Shown one piece after another: positions 19,596 to 30,357 of a stretch of 64,000 nucleotides of DNA. The notes under the pieces are model-generated. The model saw nothing but the letters and a program-made list of their open reading frames with translations, was not told the origin of the DNA and did no database searches. The translations under genes and the position numbers were made by a program. Numbering within the stretch: position 1 is the first letter of the stretch; every line of letters begins with the position of its first letter. Source of the stretch: an uncultured Maribacter sp. (GTDB lineage: Bacteria > Bacteroidota > Bacteroidia > Flavobacteriales > Flavobacteriaceae); contig CANLTE010000011.1 in NCBI GenBank assembly GCA_947493885.1, positions 20,363 through 84,362 of the forward strand, given 5' to 3'.

Positions 19596-21296
19596 ATGGA
19601 CATTACACAGTGGATTATTTTTATACTAATTATTCAGGTTATCCATTTTTTAGGAACTTGGAAATTATACGTAAAAGCTGGAAGAAAGGCATGGGAAGCC
19701 TTAATTCCAATTTATAATGCTATTGTATTAATGCAGATTATTAATAGACCAAAGTGGTGGGTAATATTTTTGTTTATTCCAATAATCAACCTTTTAATGT
19801 TTCCCGTAATATGGATTGAAACCATAAGAAGTTTTGGCAGAAATAGCACTGTTGAATCCTGGTTAGTGATTTTAACCCTTGGTTTTTATATCTATTATAT
19901 CAACTACGCTTTGGATGTAAAATATATTGAAAACAGAAGTCTTACTCCAAAGACCGCTATGGGTGAATGGATAAGCTCTATTGTTTTTGCCATAGTTGCA
20001 GCTACTTTAGTTCACACTTATTTTATTCAACCTTATGTTATTCCCACAGGTTCGCTTGAACGTACACTGCGTGTTGGAGACTTTTTGTTCGTAAGTAAAT
20101 TTCATTATGGAGCAAGAGCTCCAATGACAACCGTTGCAGCACCAATGGTTCATGATACACTACCAATAGTAAAAACACGCTCATACTTAAATAAGCCTCA
20201 ACTCCCTTATTTTAGATTACCAGGGTTTAAAAAGGTAAAAAAGAATGATATTGTTGTATTTAGTTGGCCCGCCGATACGGTACGTGTATTCTTTAAGAAA
20301 GAAAAAGGTGTTAAAAAACCTATTGACAAAAAATCAAACTACGTTAAACGCTGTGTTGGAACACCTGGAGACTCACTTGAAGTTAAAGATGGTTTTGTTT
20401 TCATAAATGGAAAACAACTAAAACTTTCAGATAGGGCAAAACCCCAATACGACTATAAGGTATATTCTCATAAAGGAGTTCCCTCAAAGTTATTAGCTGA
20501 GACTGGTGTTGTTGATTTCACTAGAAAATATATAAGCAACCAAGTTAACCAACAACAAGCACAAGGTTTAAACAAATACCTTTTAGGATACAATCAATTA
20601 GAAAAAGGTAAACTTGAGTTATATACAAAGCATTTAGGAATTCCTAAAGATGTCATTAAGAGTTTACGCTTATCTTTAAAAGAAGTTGCAGAAAGACAAC
20701 GTATGGTTCCACTAACTGATGAAATGGTAGCATCACTGCGAAATAACCCTGCAATAGACTCTGTCGTTAAAGTATTAGAATCTGCAGGGCAAAAAGGGTT
20801 TAATATTTTTCCGCAAGACCCTCAATATTCTTGGAACAACGACAATTTTGGACCAATATACATTCCCGAAAAAGGAAAAACAATTCCTTTAAACCTACAA
20901 ACTCTTCCACTGTATAAAAAAATAATTCGCGATTACGAAAAAAATACGGTTAGTATTACTGGAAATCAAGTTCTAATAAATGGAAAGGTTGCAAGCGATT
21001 ATACTTTTAAACAAGATTATTACTGGATGATGGGAGACAATAGAGATCATTCCGAAGACAGTAGAGCTTGGGGGTATGTACCAGATAATCACATTGTAGG
21101 AACCCCAATATTTATTTGGATGAGTTTTGACAATTTTACCGATGGCATAAGTAACTGGAAGGTAAGATGGGATCGTGTTTTTACAACTGTTAACGGAAAC
21201 GGAGAACCGCAATCCTATTTTAAATACTTTCTTTTTCTACTCATAGGGTGGTTTGTGTTTGACTTTATTAGAAAAAAGCGAAAAGTAAAAAAATAA
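19596..21296 (+). CDS. lepB: Signal peptidase I with N-terminal DUF5684-like membrane region
   Basis: PTGSLERTLRVGDFLFVSKF, YVKRCVGTPGDSLEV, GDNRDHSEDSRAWGYVP. Confidence 0.93.
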   Translation: MDITQWIIFILIIQVIHFLGTWKLYVKAGRKAWEALIPIYNAIVLMQIINRPKWWVIFLFIPIINLLMFPVIWIETIRSFGRNSTVESWLVILTLGFYIYYINYALDVKYIENRSLTPKTAMGEWISSIVFAIVAATLVHTYFIQPYVIPTGSLERTLRVGDFLFVSKFHYGARAPMTTVAAPMVHDTLPIVKTRSYLNKPQLPYFRLPGFKKVKKNDIVVFSWPADTVRVFFKKEKGVKKPIDKKSNYVKRCVGTPGDSLEVKDGFVFINGKQLKLSDRAKPQYDYKVYSHKGVPSKLLAETGVVDFTRKYISNQVNQQQAQGLNKYLLGYNQLEKGKLELYTKHLGIPKDVIKSLRLSLKEVAERQRMVPLTDEMVASLRNNPAIDSVVKVLESAGQKGFNIFPQDPQYSWNNDNFGPIYIPEKGKTIPLNLQTLPLYKKIIRDYEKNTVSITGNQVLINGKVASDYTFKQDYYWMMGDNRDHSEDSRAWGYVPDNHIVGTPIFIWMSFDNFTDGISNWKVRWDRVFTTVNGNGEPQSYFKYFLFLLIGWFVFDFIRKKRKVKK

Positions 21297-21300
21297 TATT

Positions 21301-21936
21301 TTGAAACCGCTTTTACTACTTCCCTCCTATTTTCCTAATATTGCGACCTTCGCCGCTATTCTTAAATACAATGTTGTTTGGGAAATACACGGCAACTATC
21401 AAAAGCAAACGTACCGAAACAGAGCTTACATAGCTACTGATAAGGGTAAGCATATGATTAATATTCCTATTGTACATCTAGGTAAAAACCACGGCAGACA
21501 AACTTACGCCGATGTGCAAATAGACTATTCTTATGCCTGGCAGCGTTTACATTGGAGAACGCTTGAAACAGCCTACAGAACATCTCCGTTTTTTGAATAT
21601 TACGAAGATGAAATAGCTCCTTTATTTCAGAGTCAAGAAAAATCTCTTTTAGAATTTAACCTTAAAACTATAGAGACTATTTGCGATTGCCTTCAACTTA
21701 ACTTCCCTAAAGACCAAACTAATTCGTATCAAAAAATAACAACAAACGCGATTGATGCTAGATTTTTATGTAATTCCAAAAAAAAAGTGGATTTAAAACA
21801 GCCAGAATACACGCAAGTTTTTAATGACCGTAATAATTTTGCTCCAAATCTAAGTATACTGGATTTACTTTTTAACGAGGGCACAAATACTATTAACTAT
21901 CTAAAAAACATTAATCTAAGTTACTTATATGCTTAG
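21301..21936 (+). CDS. WbqC family protein
   Basis: LLLPSYFPNIATFAAI…NIPIVHLGKNHGRQTYADVQIDYSYAWQRLHWRTLETAYRTSPFFEYYED. Confidence 0.88.
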   Translation: MKPLLLLPSYFPNIATFAAILKYNVVWEIHGNYQKQTYRNRAYIATDKGKHMINIPIVHLGKNHGRQTYADVQIDYSYAWQRLHWRTLETAYRTSPFFEYYEDEIAPLFQSQEKSLLEFNLKTIETICDCLQLNFPKDQTNSYQKITTNAIDARFLCNSKKKVDLKQPEYTQVFNDRNNFAPNLSILDLLFNEGTNTINYLKNINLSYLYA

Positions 21937-22252
21937 GTTTTTTCTTCATTACGGCATTCATTTCCTAGTCCCTATTTTAATTGGCACTCTTCTAATAAAA
22001 GAGAACAAAATAAAAGCTACTCTAATACTTTTAGGAGCGATATTAATTGATATTGACCACTTAATTGCCAACCCCATCTTTGATTCGTTCCGGTGTAGTA
22101 TTAACTACCATCCACTCCACAGTTATTGGGCTATTGGCTTTTACGCATTATTACTATTTAATAAAAAGACCCAAATTTTTGGAATAGGGCTATTAATACA
22201 TATAATTGCCGATTTAACAGACTGCTGCTTAATCGGAATTAATTCTAACTGA
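21929..22252 (+). CDS. DUF6122-like membrane protein
   Basis: LHYGIHFLVPILIGTLL…IDIDHLIANPIFDSFRCSINYHPLHSYWAIGFY. Confidence 0.8.
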   Translation: MLRFFLHYGIHFLVPILIGTLLIKENKIKATLILLGAILIDIDHLIANPIFDSFRCSINYHPLHSYWAIGFYALLLFNKKTQIFGIGLLIHIIADLTDCCLIGINSN

Positions 22253-23263
22253 TGCCATTACAGGAAAGTGGTCCGAAATTCGCTGATTAAAATTATGATG
22301 TGTTTTTACATCTATCTGTTCATCAACTAAAATAAAATCTATTCGAAGCGGAAATCTAGCAAAAAGATAGGTTCTTCCAACTCCAGAGCCCGCTTCATTA
22401 AAAGTATCCTTTAAATCCCCTTTAATTTCTTTATATACATTAGAAAACTGTGTATTATTAAAATCTCCACAAACGATTTTTTTATACTTACAGCTATTAA
22501 TATTTTCCCTAACTAATTCAGCTTGCTTCTGCTGTTTCGAAAAAGACTCTCCTAACCTAATATACAACCTATCCGAAGTTTCTTTTGCAAAGCTTTTAGG
22601 TCTAATTTTAAGTGATTCTAAGTGCACATTATAAACCCTTATGGTATCATTTTTATATATAACATCTGCATAAATACCGTTGTTGTTTGTTTCAGAAAAC
22701 CCAAGACTACCATGATTAATTATTGGGTACTTAGAATATATAGCGGAGATAACTTTTTTTTGGTGATACTCAAAATCAACATAATTATATGGATAGAAAT
22801 CAAAATCTCCATTATGAATTTTGGAATAATCAAACTCCTGGAGGCATAAAATATCTGGTTTATTATCCTTTAAAAAGTTTATTGAACGTTCTCCCATTGT
22901 CTTGTCCGACCACCATAAATTCTTATTAAACCCCATAACGTTAAAATTCATAACGCTCAAATCATCTTTATCAATGTCCATTTTTCCACCAAACCACTTT
23001 ACAAAAGGACCAAGTGTAAAATAACTAAATATCAAAACTCCAAAAGAAAACATCCACGCTTTACGATATTTTTTTAAAACCCAATAACACCCAAAAACAA
23101 AACAACCAATTTTTAAAATTGGAACACCCAAACTTATAGCAGAAAACAAGGTGAAATTGCCAGAAGAAATATATTGAATACCACAAGCCATTAATAACAA
23201 AACACCACAGAGTAGTGTAAGTATTAATATTATTTTATTAAAAAAAGATAATTTATTTTTCAC
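22229..23263 (-). CDS. Endonuclease/exonuclease/phosphatase family membrane protein
   Basis: NFNVMGFN, ILCLQEF, VCGDFNNT, RIDFILVD, SDHFPVMA. Confidence 0.9.
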   Translation of the reverse strand: MKNKLSFFNKIILILTLLCGVLLLMACGIQYISSGNFTLFSAISLGVPILKIGCFVFGCYWVLKKYRKAWMFSFGVLIFSYFTLGPFVKWFGGKMDIDKDDLSVMNFNVMGFNKNLWWSDKTMGERSINFLKDNKPDILCLQEFDYSKIHNGDFDFYPYNYVDFEYHQKKVISAIYSKYPIINHGSLGFSETNNNGIYADVIYKNDTIRVYNVHLESLKIRPKSFAKETSDRLYIRLGESFSKQQKQAELVRENINSCKYKKIVCGDFNNTQFSNVYKEIKGDLKDTFNEAGSGVGRTYLFARFPLRIDFILVDEQIDVKTHHNFNQRISDHFPVMASVRINSD

Positions 23264-23268
23264 TTATG

Positions 23269-24141
23269 TTATTCTTTTCCAGCTTTAAATAAAAAGTCTT
23301 TTTCTTCTTTAGATAGACTTTCGTAACCGGATTTACTTATTTTATCCAAGATGCTATCTATTTTTCTTTGATTAACATCTTTAGTATCACTTTTCGTTTT
23401 TTTATTAGTAGTCTTTTTATTTCGATGTACAGTCTTCAACGGAGCTTTCTTTTCTTTTCTTTTAAAAATATCTATAAACGCATCCATTATTTTTGCAAAA
23501 CCCGAACCAATATCTTTTCCATTAAGTAACTGACGAGCATAAATATACCCTAAAAGCGCTCCTCCCAAATGAGCAATATGCCCTCCTGCATTTCCTCCAT
23601 AAGGCATTTGAATTAAATCCAATACAACTACAGCCACACCTATATACCACAATTTAACATTAAAAAAAACAAGCCTTACATCTTGATTGGGTATATACGC
23701 ACAAATGAAAATCAATATTGCCCTTACTCCTGCAGAAGCCCCAATTAAAACGGCAGAAACATTAAAAAAGGCTGGAAATATATTATAGGAGATTACAAAA
23801 AACAAACCTCCTAAAATAACCCCCAGGAAATAAACATTCAAAAATCGTTTCGCATCAAAAAGATTCAAAAATGTTCTACTAAAAAAATAAAGAATTAACA
23901 TATTCCAGAACAAATGACTAAATCCACCATGAAAAAAAGAATATGTAATAATGGACCATGGTTGCCCAAGAAAACTCATGAAATCCTTAGGTAATTCAAA
24001 CCATTGAACCAAAATGTTTTTAGGTAAATTAAGTAAAAAAGGAAGTAACCCACCAACAATAAAAATTAAAACATTTACTGCTATTAATTTTTCAGCAACG
24101 GATAATCGTGCAAACTGATATTTTAAATTTCCTTGCGCCAT
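23269..24141 (-). CDS. Rhomboid family intramembrane serine protease
   Basis: FSHLFWNMLILYFF, GASAGVRA, HIAHLGGALLGY. Confidence 0.9.
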   Translation of the reverse strand: MAQGNLKYQFARLSVAEKLIAVNVLIFIVGGLLPFLLNLPKNILVQWFELPKDFMSFLGQPWSIITYSFFHGGFSHLFWNMLILYFFSRTFLNLFDAKRFLNVYFLGVILGGLFFVISYNIFPAFFNVSAVLIGASAGVRAILIFICAYIPNQDVRLVFFNVKLWYIGVAVVVLDLIQMPYGGNAGGHIAHLGGALLGYIYARQLLNGKDIGSGFAKIMDAFIDIFKRKEKKAPLKTVHRNKKTTNKKTKSDTKDVNQRKIDSILDKISKSGYESLSKEEKDFLFKAGKE

Positions 24142-24144
24142 GAG

Positions 24145-24879
24145 TTAGTTCCAACGATTACTATTAAATTGATTCTTTTTCCAGTACCACATCATTAAAA
24201 AACCAATTAAAGCCCCTCCTATGTGGGCAAAATGAGCAATTCCATCCCCCGTGTTACTGAACCCATAATAAAAATCTGCAACAAAATATAAGGGTACGAA
24301 AAACTTTGCTTTAATAGGCACCGGAAAAAATAATAGCATAAGCTCCATATTTGGAAACATAAAAGCAAATGCCACCATAATTCCGGCCGTTGCTCCAGAA
24401 GCTCCTAACATTCTTCCGTTAAACTCGGATATCATATTATCAACAACATCAGAAGAAACCTGCTGATACCATCCAGTATTATACTTTCCACTAATTAACG
24501 TATTTATTATTTCTGATTTATCCCCGCCAGAATTCACAATAAGTTCTAAAGAACTTGAAAAGAAATAATAATTAGCAACAGACTGCAACAAAACTGCGCC
24601 AAGACCCGCGGAAAAATAAAAAAACAAAAATTTGTTCTTCCCCCACATTCTCTCCAACGGAGCCCCAAACATCCACAAAACAAACATATTTAGGACAATA
24701 TGCATTGTTCCTCCATGCATAAACATGTGCGTAACAACTTGCCAAAATTTGAAATTTTCGTTCATTGGAAACCACATTGAAAACAAAGAATACATTGTTT
24801 CCCCATAAAGTTGGCTCGCAACAAAAAACAAAACATTAATAATCAATATATGTTTAATTGCTCCTGTTAATCTTGCCAT
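24145..24879 (-). CDS. Rhomboid family intramembrane serine protease
   Basis: HMFMHGGTMHIVLNMFVLWMFG, GASGATAGI, HFAHIGGALIGF. Confidence 0.93.
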   Translation of the reverse strand: MARLTGAIKHILIINVLFFVASQLYGETMYSLFSMWFPMNENFKFWQVVTHMFMHGGTMHIVLNMFVLWMFGAPLERMWGKNKFLFFYFSAGLGAVLLQSVANYYFFSSSLELIVNSGGDKSEIINTLISGKYNTGWYQQVSSDVVDNMISEFNGRMLGASGATAGIMVAFAFMFPNMELMLLFFPVPIKAKFFVPLYFVADFYYGFSNTGDGIAHFAHIGGALIGFLMMWYWKKNQFNSNRWN

Positions 24880-26744
24880 TATATAAATTTTTTATCAATA
24901 TCATTTTCTGTAATCGTAATATAGGTTGGTTTATTAAACGGACTAAGCTGTGATTCTTTACAAGCAAATAAATCGTTTACCAGTGCTAGTTGAGATGTTT
25001 CATCTAGAATTTCCCCTGTTTTCACCGAAAGTGATTTCGCTAAGGTTTTTGACAAAAGATCAGTTTGCGAAAAACTATCTCCAGTAACATCCATTTGACA
25101 ATCAGATATTAGTTGCTCCAAAATCATACTTACTTCACTTTCTGCAACTAAAATAGGAAGTCCAGTTATTTCTACAGACTCTTTTTCAATCTTACTAAAA
25201 ACAAACCCAATATTAACCAAACTATCTTTAATTTCTTCAATAATTTGAATATCATTATTAGAAAATGATAATGTTAACGGAAACAGCAATTGCTGACTAA
25301 CCGCTTGTTTAACAGTAATATTCTTTAAAAATTTCTCATAAAGTACACGCTGATGCGCTCTACTTTGATCTATAACAACCATTCCAGATTTTATAGAAGT
25401 TATAATATATTTTCTTCGAAGCTGAATTGTAGAAGCGGCCGATTGCTCATTACTTTCCTCTGATTCAAAAATAGAACCTGTTATGGTTTCAGATTCAAAT
25501 TGAACGCTACTAAAATCGTTTTGCTTTACGACAGAGTCTCCTAATCCTTCATATAAATTCTCCCAACCTTTAGTGCTAGTTTTCGTATATGACTTTGCAC
25601 TGCTTGCTCCAGTACCTGTTTTTTTTGTAACCGTATCAGCAAAAGGGTTAAATCCGGAATCCACTGTAACTTGAGGCATAACAACATCCTTATCTTTATA
25701 AGAATAGGGCGTTTTTAAATTAGGGTCTTCCTCAAAATCTATTTCTGGAACAACATTAAATTGTCCTAAACTATGTTTTACCGTAGAGCGCAATATAGCA
25801 TACAGGGTATGTTCATCATCAAATTTAACCTCAGTTTTTGTTGGGTGAATATTAATATCTATTGTAGCTGGGTCCACATCCATATATATAAAATATCCGG
25901 GATACGTATCCGACTTTATTAACCCATCAAAAGCAGAGACAACCGCATGATGTAAATATGGACTTTTTATGAACCTGTTATTAACAAAGAAAAACTGTTC
26001 TCCCCTACTTTTTTTAGCAAATTCAGGTTTATTAACAAAACCCCAAATTTTAACTACTGGTGTTTCTTCTGCAATCGGAACTAATTTCTGATTGGTTTTA
26101 CTGCCAAAAATATGGACTATGCGTTTTCTAAAATTGTCTTGAGGTAAATTAAACAACTCACTTCCGTTGTTATAAAAATGGAAAGCTATTTTTGGATGCG
26201 CCATAGCCACCCTATGAAACTCATCTGTAATATGTCTTAATTCAACCTGATTTGACTTTAAAAAATTTCGTCGTGCTGGTATGTTAAAAAACAAATTTTT
26301 AACCAGCATTGAAGTCCCTTTAGGGGTTACCGTTGGTTCTTGTGAAATAATTTTACTTCCTTCAATTTTTATTGATGTACCAATTTCATCTGTTTCGGTT
26401 TTGGTTTGCAGTTCAACATGGGCAATTGCTGCAATAGAAGCCAACGCTTCGCCCCTAAAACCGTTTGTATTTAAATTAAATAAATCTTCAGCTTTTTGAA
26501 TTTTTGATGTTGCATGACGCTCAAAACTTAAACGCGCATCTGTATTACTCATACCAACACCATTATCAACAACCTGGATAAGGTTTTTACCTCCTTCCTT
26601 TACAATTAACTTAATTAAAGTTGCTCCTGCGTCAATTGCATTTTCAAGTAATTCTTTTACCACAGAAGCAGGGCGTTGTACAACCTCCCCTGCTGCTATT
26701 TGGTTTGCAACATGATCAGGCAAAAGTTTTATTATATCTGCCAT
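24879..26744 (-). CDS. mutL: DNA mismatch repair endonuclease MutL
   Basis: IAAGEVVQRPASVVKELLENAIDAGAT, NGFRGEALASIA. Confidence 0.96.
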   Translation of the reverse strand: MADIIKLLPDHVANQIAAGEVVQRPASVVKELLENAIDAGATLIKLIVKEGGKNLIQVVDNGVGMSNTDARLSFERHATSKIQKAEDLFNLNTNGFRGEALASIAAIAHVELQTKTETDEIGTSIKIEGSKIISQEPTVTPKGTSMLVKNLFFNIPARRNFLKSNQVELRHITDEFHRVAMAHPKIAFHFYNNGSELFNLPQDNFRKRIVHIFGSKTNQKLVPIAEETPVVKIWGFVNKPEFAKKSRGEQFFFVNNRFIKSPYLHHAVVSAFDGLIKSDTYPGYFIYMDVDPATIDINIHPTKTEVKFDDEHTLYAILRSTVKHSLGQFNVVPEIDFEEDPNLKTPYSYKDKDVVMPQVTVDSGFNPFADTVTKKTGTGASSAKSYTKTSTKGWENLYEGLGDSVVKQNDFSSVQFESETITGSIFESEESNEQSAASTIQLRRKYIITSIKSGMVVIDQSRAHQRVLYEKFLKNITVKQAVSQQLLFPLTLSFSNNDIQIIEEIKDSLVNIGFVFSKIEKESVEITGLPILVAESEVSMILEQLISDCQMDVTGDSFSQTDLLSKTLAKSLSVKTGEILDETSQLALVNDLFACKESQLSPFNKPTYITITENDIDKKFI

Positions 26745-27052
26745 TATTTAAAAAATATGGAAAGGTCGAAATCGATTATAAATAGAAAAATAAGTACTAA
26801 AACAGCAACAATTATAAACATTCTTATTTTAAGGTTTCGGTCTCCTTTAACCTTCATATCATCCATTGCATTGCTCACCTTGTTTTTAAGTCCACGAGTA
26901 TGATTTGCAGTACTACGGTACTTTTCAAACTTTTGTTCCATCGAAAACGGACTACTTCCCTCTTTTTTGCCCTTATAGTAGCGAGGTTGATAACCAAACT
27001 GCTTATTCTTACGTAATTTTGTGATTTTACTTAGCATTCCCATCGTTTTCAA
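26744..27052 (-). CDS. Small single-TM protein of the mutL-ribH interval, unknown function
   Basis: Basic N-terminus, C-terminal TM; start near 27037 (MLSKITKLRKNK) also plausible. Confidence 0.75.
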   Translation of the reverse strand: MKTMGMLSKITKLRKNKQFGYQPRYYKGKKEGSSPFSMEQKFEKYRSTANHTRGLKNKVSNAMDDMKVKGDRNLKIRMFIIVAVLVLIFLFIIDFDLSIFFK

Positions 27053-27124
27053 AGTTACTTAAAAACAAAAATAATGCCGTATTTGAAGTGCCAAAATTTG
27101 TTAACAGATTTTGACCTTGAAATT

Positions 27125-27607
27125 TTACTGCCCTAAAACTGCCATTTTAATTGCAGCTATAGCCGCTTCTGCTCCTTTATTTCCATGAATTCCACCACTA
27201 CGGTCTATTGCTTGTTGCATAGTATTATCGGTAAGTACACAAAAAATTACTGGTGTGTTTGTCTGTACATTTAAATCCTTTATTCCTTGAGCTGTTGCAC
27301 TACAAACAAAGTCAAAATGTTTGGTTTCTCCCTGAATAACACTCCCAATAGCTATTACAGCGTCAACATCAAGCGTTTCAATCATTTTTTTACAACCATA
27401 AATCAGTTCAAAACTACCTGGAACACTCCACCTAACAATGTTTTCTGTTTGCGCTCCACAGTCAATTAATGCCTCTACAGCTCCATTATATAACCCTTCG
27501 GTAATTTTCTCATTCCATTCAGAAACAACAATCCCAAACCGAAGAGACTTCGCATTTGGGATTGTTGCTTTATCGTAAACCGATAAATTTTTATTTACTG
27601 TGGTCAT
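27125..27607 (-). CDS. ribH: 6,7-dimethyl-8-ribityllumazine synthase
   Basis: FGIVVSEWNEKIT, VPGSFELI, GSVIQGETKHFDFVC. Confidence 0.95.
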   Translation of the reverse strand: MTTVNKNLSVYDKATIPNAKSLRFGIVVSEWNEKITEGLYNGAVEALIDCGAQTENIVRWSVPGSFELIYGCKKMIETLDVDAVIAIGSVIQGETKHFDFVCSATAQGIKDLNVQTNTPVIFCVLTDNTMQQAIDRSGGIHGNKGAEAAIAAIKMAVLGQ

Positions 27608-28374
27608 TATTTTCCACTTTTTGCCATTCCTATAAAAGCATCTATACTTCTAGCTTCATTTGACGAAACAAACTCATCTTTAATACGTTCAAAATATTTT
27701 AACGCCTTGTCTTTACTTCCTAATTCCAACGCAGCAACTCCAGCTTTATATAAATACTTTGGAGTTGTATAATCATTTGCATTATGAGCCACAGCCTTTT
27801 CATAATATCCTAAAGCATCTTCAGGCTGACCCAATTGCATAAAAGCATCTCCCAATCCTCCTTTAGCCAAAGCTCCTAAAATAGCCTCTTCCGAAGAAAA
27901 GTTTTCTAAATAAGTAATGGCTTCTTCATATTTATTCATATTCAGATATGCCATACCTGCAGAGTAATTTGCCAAGTTAGCCGCCTTTGTACCACTATAT
28001 TCATCAATAATATCTAAGAAACCATATTTACCTTCGGCTCCATTTAAAGCAAGATTGTATAGCGAGTCTTGCGCTGTAGTGCTACTAACTGCTTGATCAA
28101 AATACTGTTGAGGGTAATACATTTCGTTAGCTGCATTTGCCTCTTTTGGTTTTTGCACAAATTGGCTAAAAGCCAAATAACCCAATACACCAACAGCAAT
28201 TACACCAATTATACCTAAAATATAATTTTGGTTTTTAGAAACCCATTGTTCAGTTCTAGAAGCTCCTTCATCTAAGGTACTAAATACCTCAGCTGTTGTA
28301 CTTTCTTGTTCATCAAATTGTTGTTCCTCAACCTTATTTTTAGGTTTAAAACCTCTTTTCTTATATGTTGCCAT
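27607..28374 (-). CDS. TPR protein with single TM (YfgM-like)
   Basis: TM YILGIIGVIAVGVLGYLAF followed by TPR repeats. Confidence 0.85.
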   Translation of the reverse strand: MATYKKRGFKPKNKVEEQQFDEQESTTAEVFSTLDEGASRTEQWVSKNQNYILGIIGVIAVGVLGYLAFSQFVQKPKEANAANEMYYPQQYFDQAVSSTTAQDSLYNLALNGAEGKYGFLDIIDEYSGTKAANLANYSAGMAYLNMNKYEEAITYLENFSSEEAILGALAKGGLGDAFMQLGQPEDALGYYEKAVAHNANDYTTPKYLYKAGVAALELGSKDKALKYFERIKDEFVSSNEARSIDAFIGMAKSGK

Positions 28375-28499
28375 TTCAAAATTTATTGGTCGCGCAAAAA
28401 TAATAGTTTTTATTGAAATCTTGTAGGGTATTTATTCCTTATTTTTGGATATTTTACAGCTTATTGGCACTATCCTAAACAAAATCACAGTTTTGTTCT

Positions 28500-29579
28500 A
28501 TGTTTTTAAAAAAATTAGCCTTACTTAATTATAAAAATTTTGACTCTTCCGATTTTGAGTTTGATGGTAAAATAAATTGTTTTGTTGGCCATAATGGTGT
28601 TGGAAAAACAAATATACTTGACGCTATTTATCACCTTTCGTTTGGCAAAAGCTATTTTAACCCTGTTTCTTCTCAAAACATAAAACATGGTGAAGATTTT
28701 TTTGTGATTGATGGAATGTTTGAGAAAGAAGAACGCGAAGAACGTATTTTATGCAGCCTTAAAAAAGGGGCAAAAAAAATAATAAAAAGAAACAACAAAG
28801 CTTACGACCGATTTTCAGATCATATAGGCTTATTGCCTTTAGTAATAATATCGCCTTATGACAGAGATTTGATTTCAGAAGGAAGTGATACTCGTCGTAA
28901 ATTTATTGATGGTGTTATTTCGCAATCCGATAAGGAGTACCTAAGCACCCTGCTTAAGTACAACAAGGTTTTGGCTCAACGAAATGCATTATTAAAGTAT
29001 TTTGCCGTCAATCATACTTTTGACCCAAACACCTTAGGTGTTTATAACGAACAACTACATGGTTATGGCATGGCCATCTTTGAAAAAAGGCAACAATTTG
29101 TAGAAGCTTTTATCCCTATTTTTAAAGAGCAATATACTGCCATTACAGGAGGCAACGAACAAGTTTCGCTCTCCTATGATAGTAAACTACTTTATAATGA
29201 CCTTAAAACACTTTTAGAACAATCTTTGGATAAAGACAAGGCGTTGCAATATACCAGTGTTGGTATTCATAAAGATGACTTGAGTTTTAAAATAACCAAT
29301 TACCCTATTAAAAAATTTGGAAGTCAAGGGCAACAAAAATCTTTTTTAATTGCGCTCAAATTTGCCCAGTTTTATTTTATAAAAAAACAATCCAAAACCA
29401 CACCTATTCTATTATTAGATGATATTTTTGACAAACTTGATGAGCAACGTGTTGCTCATATTGTTACATTGGTTGACAATGAAAGTTTTGGACAAATTTT
29501 TGTTAGCGACACACATGCTGAACGAACAGAAAATGTGGTAAAGAACATTCATCAATCTTACAAAATATTTAAATTGTAA
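28500..29579 (+). CDS. recF: DNA replication/repair protein RecF
   Basis: [55 protein letters not shown]. Confidence 0.95.
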   Translation: MFLKKLALLNYKNFDSSDFEFDGKINCFVGHNGVGKTNILDAIYHLSFGKSYFNPVSSQNIKHGEDFFVIDGMFEKEEREERILCSLKKGAKKIIKRNNKAYDRFSDHIGLLPLVIISPYDRDLISEGSDTRRKFIDGVISQSDKEYLSTLLKYNKVLAQRNALLKYFAVNHTFDPNTLGVYNEQLHGYGMAIFEKRQQFVEAFIPIFKEQYTAITGGNEQVSLSYDSKLLYNDLKTLLEQSLDKDKALQYTSVGIHKDDLSFKITNYPIKKFGSQGQQKSFLIALKFAQFYFIKKQSKTTPILLLDDIFDKLDEQRVAHIVTLVDNESFGQIFVSDTHAERTENVVKNIHQSYKIFKL

Positions 29580-29580
29580 T

Positions 29581-29994
29581 ATGAAAAAAGCACTTGTTAT
29601 TCTTTTTATTTCACTACTTTATGGGTGCTCCAACAAAGTATCTAAAGAAAGTATTGATGATTTAAATGGATACTGGCAAATTGAATCTGTAATTTTTGTT
29701 GATGGTACTAAAAAACAATATGTTTTAAGCAATAGTCTTGATTATATAAAAGTTGAAAGTTTAAAAGGTTACCGCAAAAAAGTACAACCAAAGTTTGATG
29801 GAACTTTTGAAACCTCTAACGATGCCGAACCTTTTGTAATTATTAAAAATAATAATTATGAGATGTACTATAAAAATGATTTAAGTGCTTGGAAAGAAAC
29901 TATTAATAGTATTTCTAAAAACAATTTCTCTGTAACTAATGAGGAAAACATTACTTATATCTATAAAAGATTTGAACAGTTTAGTTTAAAATAA
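29581..29994 (+). CDS. Lipocalin-like lipoprotein
   Basis: Lipobox LLYGC; LNGYWQIESV lipocalin-type start. Confidence 0.7.
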   Translation: MKKALVILFISLLYGCSNKVSKESIDDLNGYWQIESVIFVDGTKKQYVLSNSLDYIKVESLKGYRKKVQPKFDGTFETSNDAEPFVIIKNNNYEMYYKNDLSAWKETINSISKNNFSVTNEENITYIYKRFEQFSLK

Positions 29995-30290
29995 TGGCCA
30001 AAAGAAAAAGTATAAATGTACCTTTAGGTGAAGCCTTAAAAGAGTTCATAGACAAAAATAAGCTTCAAAATGGTATTGATAAAGTAGAAGCAAGAGAGGC
30101 CTGGGAAAATTTAATGGGAAATGGTGTCGCTAACTATACTACAGGTGTTGAGCTTAGAAACGGAACGCTATATGTTGCTTTATCTTCTTCTGTTTTACGA
30201 GAGGAACTAAGTCACGGAAAATCCAAAATAATTAATATGCTTAATGAAGAGCTGGGTAAAGATCTCATCAAAAAGATTATTCTAAGATAA
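29994..30290 (+). CDS. DUF721 domain-containing protein
   Basis: AREAWENLMGNGVANYTTGVELRNGTLYVALSSSVLREELSHGK. Confidence 0.88.
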   Translation: MAKRKSINVPLGEALKEFIDKNKLQNGIDKVEAREAWENLMGNGVANYTTGVELRNGTLYVALSSSVLREELSHGKSKIINMLNEELGKDLIKKIILR

Positions 30291-30291
30291 A

Positions 30292-30329
30292 AAAGCAATA
30301 ACCACATGATAACATACGGTTATTGCTTT
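30292..30329. terminator. Bidirectional terminator hairpin between convergent genes
   Basis: Perfect 12-bp stem AAAGCAATAACC / GGTTATTGCTTT, 14-nt loop. Confidence 0.75.
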
Positions 30330-30357
30330 CCAATATTAAAATAGAAACTATTTCTAT

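Noticed and set aside
23269-24879. Tandem rhomboid genes as a novel duplication
   Set aside because: Both keep rhomboid Ser and His motifs and sit beside mutL in what I believe is common flavobacterial synteny; probably ordinary.
26744-27052. Naming the small gene next to ribH as 'riboflavin synthase subunit beta'
   Set aside because: The sequence is a basic single-TM protein with no lumazine synthase motifs; the true RibH is the adjacent 27125-27607.
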